Positions 1 to 5,330 of a stretch of 5,330 bases of DNA are shown here, one piece after another. The notes below the pieces were generated by a model. The model searched no databases. It saw only the letters and a list, made by a program, of their open reading frames with translations, and had not been told where the DNA came from. Each line of letters starts with the position of its first letter. Positions within the stretch are counted from its first letter, which is position 1. Both the position numbers and the translations under genes were made by a program. This stretch comes from Rhodospirillaceae bacterium (GTDB lineage: Bacteria; Pseudomonadota; Alphaproteobacteria; Rhodospirillales_A; Casp-alpha2): assembly GCA_003488105.1 (NCBI GenBank), contig DNMS01000263.1, positions 616 to 5,945 of the forward strand, read 5' to 3'.

Positions 1-32
1 ATGGTATAGGGCAGGTCTTCCGGCTTGGTCAT
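1..32 (-). CDS. Possible start of a downstream gene, cut by window edge (hypothetical)
   Basis: An ATG at 32 opens a frame reading MTKPEDLPYT with no stop before the window edge. It lies 11 bases after the gloB stop codon and on the same strand, so it would be the next gene of a gloB operon. The 11 bases between gloB and this ATG are rich in C and show no Shine-Dalgarno motif, which weakens the call; translation by coupling to gloB is possible. Ten residues are too few to recognise a family, so no function is proposed. It could equally be chance sequence. Confidence 0.35.
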   Translation of the reverse strand, partial: MTKPEDLPYT

Positions 33-43
33 GGCGGGGCAGC

Positions 44-814
44 CTAGAAGTTGTCTTTGAGCCGCCGGGTTTCGGCGAAGACCTCGACGTAATCCCGGCC
101 GGCCAGGCCGATGGTCTTCTGCAGGTCCGGGCTGTCGGCGCGCAGGAAGGGATTGGTCTTCAATTCGATGCCGATGGTCGACGGCACGGTCGGAATGTTT
201 TTCGCCCGTGCCGCGTCGACGTCCTGCATGCGCTGAATCAGGGCGTCGTTGTCGGGCTCCACCGACAGGGCGAAGCGGCCGTTGGATTGCGTGTACTCAT
301 GGGCGCAGAATACCCGGGTTTCCGGGGGCAGGGTTTTGAATTTCGCCAGGGATTTGACCATCTGCTGGGGCGTGCCCTCGAACAGCCGCCCGCAGCCCAT
401 GGCGAACAGGGTATCGCCGCAGAACAGGGCGTCCGATCCCTCGAACCAAAAGGCGATATGGCCGCGCGTGTGGCCGGGCACGTCGTAGACCCGGGCCTCG
501 GCATTGCCCAGCATATAGGTATCGCCGTCACCGACCTGTACGTCGATGCCGGGAATGCGCGCATGGTCGGCGCGCGGGCCGACGATGGTGCAGCCCGTGG
601 CCGCCTTGATTTCCTGGTTGCCGCCCGTGTGGTCGCCGTGGTGGTGGGTGTTCAGGATATGGCTGATGGTCCAGCCCTTGGCCCGGGCCGCGTCCAGCAC
701 CGGCCCCGCCACGGCGGGGTCGACCACGGCGGTCGCCCCCGTTTCCGGGCAATGGGCCAGATAGACATAGTTGTCGTTCAGGACCGGTATTTGATGGACG
801 TCGAGCCGGCTCAT
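44..814 (-). CDS. gloB: Hydroxyacylglutathione hydrolase (glyoxalase II)
   Basis: This cytosolic enzyme hydrolyses S-D-lactoylglutathione to D-lactate and glutathione, the second step of methylglyoxal detoxification after glyoxalase I. The 256-residue protein has the usual length and the metallo-beta-lactamase fold signature. THHHGDH at 56-62 supplies H57, H59, D61 and H62. The other metal ligands are H115 (PGHTRGH), D134 (FCGDTLF) and H172 (AHEYT). GCGRLFEG at 140-147 is typical of the family. The C-terminal HAGH domain follows, with KTNPFLRA and a terminal RRLKDNF whose R250 and K253 match the glutathione-binding Arg and Lys of glyoxalase II. All key residues are present, so it should be active. 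The ATG start has AGGA three bases upstream, a usable but close ribosome binding site. It follows trxA after 33 bases without an obvious promoter, so co-transcription with trxA is likely. No glyoxalase I gene is visible here. Confidence 0.96.
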   Translation of the reverse strand: MSRLDVHQIPVLNDNYVYLAHCPETGATAVVDPAVAGPVLDAARAKGWTISHILNTHHHGDHTGGNQEIKAATGCTIVGPRADHARIPGIDVQVGDGDTYMLGNAEARVYDVPGHTRGHIAFWFEGSDALFCGDTLFAMGCGRLFEGTPQQMVKSLAKFKTLPPETRVFCAHEYTQSNGRFALSVEPDNDALIQRMQDVDAARAKNIPTVPSTIGIELKTNPFLRADSPDLQKTIGLAGRDYVEVFAETRRLKDNF

Positions 815-832
815 CTTTCCTGGGGAACCTCT

Positions 833-849
833 AACGCCTTGCGGGCGCT
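833..849 (-). other. Small stem-loop at the trxA stop codon
   Basis: On the coding strand AGCGCC, loop CGCAA, then GGCGTT can pair as a 6-base stem that includes one G-U pair. It begins inside the trxA stop codon and ends about 11 bases before the gloB ribosome binding site. No U tract follows, so it does not look like an intrinsic terminator. It could modestly stabilise the trxA 3' end or tune gloB translation. In DNA this GC-rich a stem this short can arise by chance. Confidence 0.25.
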
Positions 850-1165
850 AGATGTTCTGCTCCAGCCATTCCTGCAGCTTGCTTTTCGGCAGGGCGCCGA
901 TCTTGGTCGCCGCCACTTCGCCGTTCTTGAACAGCATCAGGGTCGGGATGCCGCGCACGCCGTACTTGCCGGGGGTCGAGGGGTTATCGTCGATGTTCAG
1001 CTTGGCCACGGTGACCTTGCCTTGCAGTTCGCTGGCCAATTCCTCAAGCGCCGGGGCGATCTGCTTGCACGGGCCACACCATTCGGCCCAGAAATCGACC
1101 AGGACAGGCTCGCTCGATCCAAGAACGTCGGTTTCGAAGGAGTCGTCGGTTATCTTTTTCGGCAT
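848..1165 (-). CDS. trxA: Thioredoxin 1
   Basis: A small cytosolic dithiol-disulfide oxidoreductase, kept reduced by thioredoxin reductase and NADPH, that reduces protein disulfides such as those of ribonucleotide reductase and peroxiredoxins. With the ATG at 1165 it is 105 residues, the usual single-domain length. The active site WCGPC is at 29-33 (catalytic C30 and C33), preceded by the family's VDFWAE stretch with the buried acidic D24; the cis-proline is P74 in GVRGIPT. No signal peptide or membrane segment is present. I chose the ATG because AGGTGA lies five bases upstream and matches the 16S anti-Shine-Dalgarno tail. An in-frame GTG at 1174 would add three residues (MSD) but has no ribosome binding site. 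It lies 194 bases after addA, with its own likely promoter, and 33 bases before gloB. The function is certain; only the start is open. Confidence 0.96.
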   Translation of the reverse strand: MPKKITDDSFETDVLGSSEPVLVDFWAEWCGPCKQIAPALEELASELQGKVTVAKLNIDDNPSTPGKYGVRGIPTLMLFKNGEVAATKIGALPKSKLQEWLEQNI

Positions 1166-1170
1166 ATCGC

Positions 1171-1177
1171 TCACCTT
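1171..1177 (-). promoter_or_regulatory. Ribosome binding site deciding the trxA start
   Basis: The coding strand reads AAGGTGA, followed by five bases and then the ATG at 1165. Six of these bases (AGGTGA) match the complement of the 16S rRNA 3' tail. This favours the ATG over the GTG at 1174, which lies inside this motif and has only CCCAAG before it. Confidence 0.6.
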
Positions 1178-1205
1178 GGGATCTGTGTCGGGGTACAGTT
1201 TTTAT

Positions 1206-1219
1206 GGAAATTCAGTTTC
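1206..1219 (-). repeat. Imperfect palindrome in the trxA leader (distal copy)
   Basis: The coding strand reads GAAACTGAATTTCC, with GAAA and TTTC arms around CTGAA. It shares AACTGAA and a closing TTCC with the stronger palindrome at 1258-1272, lying 53 bases further downstream in the leader. The pair may be a doubled operator, but this copy alone is weak and could be chance. Confidence 0.25.
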
Positions 1220-1257
1220 TGGGACATGCCGCCTGGGTTCTCTTGCGGCCCGGGGCG

Positions 1258-1272
1258 GGAACTTTCAGTTCC
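1258..1272 (-). repeat. Perfect 6-base inverted repeat just after the predicted trxA transcription start
   Basis: GGAACT and AGTTCC flank a three-base loop (GAA on the coding strand). The element starts about eight bases after the transcription start predicted from the promoter at 1287-1315. That is a position where a bound repressor would block early elongation; as RNA it would form a short hairpin near the 5' end. I do not recognise it as a known operator: the spacing between GAAC and GTTC is five bases, unlike the direct-repeat LexA site of Alphaproteobacteria or the four-base spacing of the Bacillus type. Confidence 0.35.
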
Positions 1273-1286
1273 TTGCCCTGGTCTTG

Positions 1287-1315
1287 AATCTAGGGTCGCG
1301 CCCCGGCCCCGTCAA
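1287..1315 (-). promoter_or_regulatory. Sigma-70-type promoter for trxA-gloB
   Basis: On the coding strand a -35 box TTGACG (1315-1310) and a -10 box TAGATT (1292-1287) are separated by exactly 17 bases. Five of six -35 bases match the TTGACA consensus, and the -10 box has TA and the final T of TATAAT with one more match. Transcription would begin near 1280, about 115 bases before the trxA ATG. It lies in the only sizeable gap between genes of the window, which supports a real promoter separating trxA-gloB from addBA. Read-through from addA is still possible because no good terminator is visible. Confidence 0.6.
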
Positions 1316-1359
1316 GCAGCCCTGGCGGGCACAAAAATTCCCCTTGCTTTCTCCGGGAC

Positions 1360-4300
1360 TTAGAGGCCGGATTTGTCCAAAATCGCGTCCGGAAGAGGCA
1401 TCAGCCGCGCCCCCATCGTCCAGATCAGGGCGCAGCGCACGGGCCGGTTCGGATACAAATCCATCAACGCCCGGCGGTATCCCGCCATTTGCGCGATATA
1501 GCCGGGATGGACGTCCTCGATGCGCTCCGGCGGCGGCCGGTTGGTCTTGAAATCGGCGATCAGGACCTCTGATTCCGTGACCAACAGGCGGTCGATGCGG
1601 GCGGAAATCACCCGCCCGCCGGCCTGCGCCACCAGGGGCACTTCGGCCCGGCTGCCGGGGCCGAACAGGGGGGCCAGGGCGGGATCGCCCAGAAGGGCCA
1701 GGGTTTCCGCGACAATTTCCGCCTGTTCGGCCGGGCTCAGGTCATGGCCCGGGCGGGCCAAGTAGCGTTGGGCCGCCGGCGCGCGGTCCTCGGGCGTCAG
1801 ATCCGGCAGGCTTTCCAGCAGCTTGTGCACGATCAGCCCGCGCTTGAACCGGGCTCCGTCGTCCGATCCCAACGGGGAGGCGGCGGGCGGGCTGTCTTCG
1901 GGCCTGGAGGGGGCCAGCGGTTTGGGCGGATCAGGCTCCGCCGCGGGCGGGGTGAACAGCCAGGCGGGCGGCGCTTCGGGCTGTTCGGCGGCATCGGGCA
2001 CCTTGGCCTCGACGGGTGCCGTCTGGGGCCAGTCGAGAACCAGGCCGGCGTCTTCTTCGTCCGTGCCGTCGGCTGCCACGACGACCGCGCCCGCCCGCGC
2101 CATCCCGGCGCGGATCAACGCGTACCAGCAGCCTTCGGGCCGTTTCTGCCTGCCGTCCCATCCGGTGACGTAAAGCCTGTCCCTGGCGCGGGTCATGGCG
2201 ACGTAGAGCAGCCGCCGTTCCTCGGCCTCGCGCGCCGCTTCGACCCCGGCGCGCAATGCCGCCGTCACCGTGCAATCGTCGTCCTTGCGCCCCGGCCAAT
2301 AGACCGCGCCGCTGTCCGTGATGCCGTCACCGTCATCCCACAACAGGCTGATGGGCTTGCCGCGGCCGCCGCCTTGGCAGGTATCGGGCAGGAACACCAC
2401 GGGGGCTTCCAGGCCCTTGGCGCCGTGCACGGTCATCACCCGGACATGGCCGGCGGCCTGATCCAGATCCCGCTTGATTTCCGTCTTGCCGGCCTCCGCC
2501 CAATGCAGGAACCGTTCGAGGGACGGCGCGTGTTCGCGCTCGAACTGCAGGGCCAGGGCCATGAATTCGTCGACCGGGTCGGCCGCGTCCGGCCCCAGGT
2601 GGCGGAGGAACTTCTCCTGCCCGCGCAGCGGGCCCAGAACATGGGCGAAGAATTCATAGGGGGGGGCGGCGTCTGCCCCGGCAAGTAGGTCGGTGAGTGT
2701 CTCCGCCGCCGTCCGCCAGTTGTCCCGCTCACCCTTGCGGTCGCGCAGTTCCGACCACAGGGTTCCCCGCCGCCCGTGGCAGAGCGGCGTCAGGTCGTCA
2801 TCGTCCGTGAACCCGAACAGCGGGCCCTTCAATACCGTCGCCAGGGTCAAATCGTCTTCGGGCAGCAGTACGAAACGGCCCAGGGCCATCAGGTCCATGA
2901 CCGCCATCTGCTCGGTCAAGACCATGCGGTCCGTGCCGGCGACGGGAATGTTCCGTTGCTTCAGTTGGCGGACCATTTCTTCCATGAAGCGCCCGCGCTT
3001 GCGGACCAGGATCAGGATATCGCCCGCCGTGATCGGACGGCCTTGCGAGACCAGCATCTCGCCGCCGGCGATCCAGTCCGCCACCGTCTGGGCGATGTTC
3101 TGGGCGACTTGGACCACGGGGGCCCTCGGTCCCGGCCGGTCGACCGGCGCGTCCCAGGCGTCGGGCTGATCTTCCTCCTCGGGTTTGACGGGCGGCCAGA
3201 TCTCGACCCGCCCGCCATCGCCGGCGCGGTCCACATGATGGCGCACGACCCGCCCCAGGGAGCTCAGGGAAGCACGCAGGTCTTCCGGCTGGAAGGTATT
3301 GTCGACGGCCTCCAGCACCGGCGTGACGGAACGGAAGGAAACGGACATCTCCTGTGACGTCTCCAGTGACCCGCCGAGCCCCACCGCCCGCGCCTTCTCG
3401 GCGAAATGGGCGCGCGTTTCCTCGAACCGCGCGGGCTCCGCCCCCTGAAAACTGTAGATGGATTGCTTTTCGTCGCCGACGGCGAACACCGTGCGCGGGC
3501 CTTGGCGGCTCATACCCCAGGCCCCCTCGCCGGAAAAGAACTCGTCGGCCAGGGACTTCAGGATTTCCCATTGCGGCGGTGCCGTGTCCTGGGCCTCGTC
3601 GATCAGGATATGGGCGATCCCGCCGTCCAGCTTGTAATGCACCCAGGCGACCGCCCCCGGCGAATGGCGCAGCAGGTTCGCCGTTTTGAGGATCAGATCG
3701 TCGTAATCCATCAGGGCCCGGCTGTCCTTGAGCTCGGCATAGGCGTCGGCCAGCGCCGCCGCCAGGTCCATCAGCGCCGCCGTGTTGTCGGCAATGGCCA
3801 GGGCGCGCAATTTTTCGTCGATGGCCGCGACCCGCGCCTGTTCGGCTTCCAGTGCCGCCTGGGTGCCGGGAGCCTGCTTTTCAACGTCTTGGGTCGCCAC
3901 GCGGGCGAGCGGCGTCCGCTTCTGGGTCAGGAAGGCGCGGCTGTAATCGTCGAACGCCGCGACCCGGCCCGCGTCGTCCGCCGCCAACCAGGGGGCCATC
4001 AGGTCGGCCCGGTCCTTGTCCGTTTTCTTGCCGCCGGAAAGCGCTTGGGCGGCTTGGCGAAGGGATGTGTCATCCGGCGAAGGCCCGCCCAGGATCACCG
4101 CCGCCCGGTCGTCCTCGGGCCCCAGGCCCAGCTTGCGGCGCGTCGCGGCGGCCAGGCCCGCCGTGCCCTGGTAATCACGGAACAGGCGGTTGAGACGGCC
4201 GCGGGCGAAATCCAGGGACGTCATCAAATCGTCGAAGCCGCTTTCGTCGAGTAGCCCGGCTAGGTGGTCCATGGCCCGCGCGGCGGCGCTGTCGGGTTTT

Positions 4301-4809
4301 TCGGTGGTGGCATTCAACACGCGGTCGCGCGCTTCGCGCCGCAGTTCCGCCGCCGTGCGTTCGTCCATCACCTTGAAATGGGGGGCGATTCCGGCTTCCA
4401 GGGGGAAGCGGCCCAACAGGGATTCGCAGAACGAATGGATGGTGCGGATATTGGGGCCGTCCGTGGTGTCGGCGACTTCGGCGAACATGCGGCGCACACG
4501 GGCCAGGTCGGCATGGTCGAGCGGCACGCCGGTCTGCTGGCGGTAGTCTTCCTTCAAGGTGTCGTCGTCCATCACCGCCCATTTGCCCAACAGCCGCGCC
4601 AGCCGGTTGGCCATCTCGGCGGCCGATGCCTTGGTGTAGGTCAGGCAAAGGATATGGCCCGGGCGGACCCCGCTCAGCAGCAGCCGCACGATCCGGTTGG
4701 TCAGCACGTGGGTCTTGCCGGTCCCCGCGTTGGCGGAGACCCAGGCCGAAACGCTCGGCTGCGCCGCGTCGGCCTGAACCCGGGTGGCTTGTGCGCGGGT
4801 TTCCTTCAT
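1360..4809 (-). CDS. addA: Double-strand break repair helicase AddA (alphaproteobacterial type)
   Basis: The ATP-dependent 3'-5' helicase and nuclease subunit of AddAB, which unwinds and resects double-strand DNA ends to load RecA, replacing RecBCD. The 1149-residue length is normal for the family. UvrD/Rep superfamily 1 motifs appear in order: Walker A ANAGTGKT at 26-33, motif Ia around LTYTKASAAEM (56-66), Walker B IDEAQD at 403-408, motif III VGDEKQSIYSFQG at 444-456, motif IV SFRS (R493), motif V VHGAKGLE at 794-801 and motif VI YVAMTRARDR from 869. A Pro/Ala-rich linker (about 918-985) leads to the C-terminal RecB-type nuclease: H995 in RGLIVHKLLE, D1073 in ARIDRL, D1086 and K1088 in ADFKTN, and Q1107/Y1111 in QMAGY. 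All catalytic residues are present. The ATG at 4809 overlaps the addB stop (ATGA) and has GGAGG seven bases upstream. The frame stays open upstream to 5037, but that part overlaps addB and looks nothing like AddA. Confidence 0.97.
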   Translation of the reverse strand: MKETRAQATRVQADAAQPSVSAWVSANAGTGKTHVLTNRIVRLLLSGVRPGHILCLTYTKASAAEMANRLARLLGKWAVMDDDTLKEDYRQQTGVPLDHADLARVRRMFAEVADTTDGPNIRTIHSFCESLLGRFPLEAGIAPHFKVMDERTAAELRREARDRVLNATTEKPDSAAARAMDHLAGLLDESGFDDLMTSLDFARGRLNRLFRDYQGTAGLAAATRRKLGLGPEDDRAAVILGGPSPDDTSLRQAAQALSGGKKTDKDRADLMAPWLAADDAGRVAAFDDYSRAFLTQKRTPLARVATQDVEKQAPGTQAALEAEQARVAAIDEKLRALAIADNTAALMDLAAALADAYAELKDSRALMDYDDLILKTANLLRHSPGAVAWVHYKLDGGIAHILIDEAQDTAPPQWEILKSLADEFFSGEGAWGMSRQGPRTVFAVGDEKQSIYSFQGAEPARFEETRAHFAEKARAVGLGGSLETSQEMSVSFRSVTPVLEAVDNTFQPEDLRASLSSLGRVVRHHVDRAGDGGRVEIWPPVKPEEEDQPDAWDAPVDRPGPRAPVVQVAQNIAQTVADWIAGGEMLVSQGRPITAGDILILVRKRGRFMEEMVRQLKQRNIPVAGTDRMVLTEQMAVMDLMALGRFVLLPEDDLTLATVLKGPLFGFTDDDDLTPLCHGRRGTLWSELRDRKGERDNWRTAAETLTDLLAGADAAPPYEFFAHVLGPLRGQEKFLRHLGPDAADPVDEFMALALQFEREHAPSLERFLHWAEAGKTEIKRDLDQAAGHVRVMTVHGAKGLEAPVVFLPDTCQGGGRGKPISLLWDDGDGITDSGAVYWPGRKDDDCTVTAALRAGVEAAREAEERRLLYVAMTRARDRLYVTGWDGRQKRPEGCWYALIRAGMARAGAVVVAADGTDEEDAGLVLDWPQTAPVEAKVPDAAEQPEAPPAWLFTPPAAEPDPPKPLAPSRPEDSPPAASPLGSDDGARFKRGLIVHKLLESLPDLTPEDRAPAAQRYLARPGHDLSPAEQAEIVAETLALLGDPALAPLFGPGSRAEVPLVAQAGGRVISARIDRLLVTESEVLIADFKTNRPPPERIEDVHPGYIAQMAGYRRALMDLYPNRPVRCALIWTMGARLMPLPDAILDKSGL

Positions 4810-5330
4810 TCGCCGTCCTCCCCGCCGACGGCGCTCCAGGCGCGCACACGGGCCAGATGGTCGTAATCCCCCTGGTCCGTGTCGAACATGGGTTTGACCC
4901 GGGGCGCGTAGGGCGTCGCGGGATCGGAAAAGAACACGACCCGCCGGGCCAGGCCCTGGGCCGCGTCCTCGGTCAATTGGTCGACGCCGTCCAGGTTTAC
5001 CACCTTGCCGGCCTCTCGCCCGCCCGACATCTTCCAATAGGCCAGGGCTGAGACCCCGCCCGCCGCCAGCTTGTCGAACCCGCCCGCGCGCAGCACGGCA
5101 GCCTCCAGGGGCAGTTGCGGGGAAAAGCCGCTTTCGACCTGCTTCTGGCTCGGCGTGCGGCCGGTCTTGTAATCGATGATTTCGAACCCTTCGGCCGGGT
5201 CGCGGTCGATGCGGTCGGCGATGCAGGTCAGGGTGAACGGCCCGGCCCCGGTCTCCAAGGTCAGCGCACCCTCGGCTTCCCAGGCCAGCGGCCGGCAGCC
5301 GCGGGCCCGGCGGTCGCGCTCGACCTCCAG
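4806..5330 (-). CDS. addB: Double-strand break repair protein AddB, C-terminal part (5' end outside window)
   Basis: The second subunit of the AddAB helicase-nuclease. Only the last 174 residues are in the window; the full protein is usually near 1000 residues, so the inactive-helicase-like part lies beyond the right edge. What is visible is the RecB-type PD-(D/E)XK nuclease: ADRID with D42 (numbering from the window edge), IIDYKTG with D53 and K55, and SPQLPLEAAVL with Q72, the family's QLPLEA signature. The nuclease core is therefore intact. There are no cysteines after the DYK motif, so the C-terminal Cys triad of iron-sulfur-type AddB proteins such as that of Bacillus is missing. The frame is open to the window edge; an internal TTG at 5258 is not the real start. 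The TGA stop overlaps the addA ATG by four bases, which points to translational coupling and balanced subunit production. Confidence 0.93.
   Translation of the reverse strand: MEVERDRRARGCRPLAWEAEGALTLETGAGPFTLTCIADRIDRDPAEGFEIIDYKTGRTPSQKQVESGFSPQLPLEAAVLRAGGFDKLAAGGVSALAYWKMSGGREAGKVVNLDGVDQLTEDAAQGLARRVVFFSDPATPYAPRVKPMFDTDQGDYDHLARVRAWSAVGGEDGE
4817..4821 (-). promoter_or_regulatory. Ribosome binding site of addA inside addB
   Basis: The coding strand reads GGAGG seven bases before the ATG at 4809, a near-ideal Shine-Dalgarno motif and spacing. It lies in the last codons of addB and fixes the addA start at the ATGA overlap rather than at any upstream start in the same frame. Confidence 0.75.

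Noticed and set aside
1258..1272. LexA or CIRCE operator in the trxA leader
   Set aside because: GAAC and GTTC are inverted with a five-base gap, which fits neither the alphaproteobacterial direct-repeat LexA site nor the nine-base-spaced CIRCE element.
1333..1358. Possible intrinsic terminator just after addA (TCCC, GGGA, then five T)
   Set aside because: The stem is only four base pairs with a loop of about 12 bases; this is too weak to call a terminator, although the T run is suggestive.
287..1363. Long open frame on the plus strand opposite gloB and trxA
   Set aside because: It is antisense to two genes with complete catalytic motifs, its translation resembles no protein I know, and long antisense frames are expected in GC-rich DNA.
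1744..2688. Long plus-strand open frame opposite addA
   Set aside because: Its translation is rich in Arg, Gly and Ala, as antisense frames in GC-rich genes are, and addA is intact on the other strand.
3406..4254. Another long plus-strand open frame opposite addA
   Set aside because: It is a shadow of addA codon bias, without a recognisable domain or a clear ribosome binding site.
4810..5037. Upstream extension of the addA frame by 76 codons
   Set aside because: It overlaps the addB nuclease domain in another frame, has a low-complexity Arg/Gly/Pro translation, and the ATG at 4809 has a far better ribosome binding site.
1..5330. Mobile elements, CRISPR arrays, tRNA or rRNA genes, toxin-antitoxin or defence systems
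   Set aside because: No repeat array, transposase motif, tRNA-like fold or defence gene was seen; nearly all bases belong to housekeeping genes on one strand.

Overview
This GC-rich window (roughly two thirds G+C by eye) is ordinary, densely packed chromosomal DNA with every gene on the minus strand. The AddA and AddB sequences look like the alphaproteobacterial forms, and addB-addA followed by trxA is an arrangement I associate with Alphaproteobacteria. A Rhodospirillales-like or related organism is plausible, but the genus cannot be read from this sequence.

In transcription order (high to low coordinates), the window holds the C-terminal end of addB (5330-4806, cut by the window edge), complete addA (4809-1360), a 194-base spacer, trxA (1165-848), gloB (814-44) and the first ten codons of a possible further gene (from 32 off the left edge). 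addB and addA share an ATGA stop/start overlap. trxA, gloB and the last reading frame are separated by 33 and 11 bases.

AddA and AddB together form a helicase-nuclease that processes DNA double-strand ends for RecA recombination. TrxA is the dithiol-disulfide reductant and GloB hydrolyses S-D-lactoylglutathione in methylglyoxal detoxification. The two halves share a broad stress and maintenance theme but no direct pathway.

The only stretch with unexplained structure is the addA-trxA spacer. It has a good sigma-70-type promoter (TTGACG, 17 bases, TAGATT) that probably separates addBA from a trxA-gloB unit. Its leader of about 115 bases contains two related short palindromes about five helical turns apart, a GC-rich inverted complement and a possible 18-codon reading frame ending at the trxA ribosome binding site. 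No mobile element, tRNA, rRNA, CRISPR array or convincing terminator was found. I see no evidence of a novel system; the findings are modest regulatory observations.
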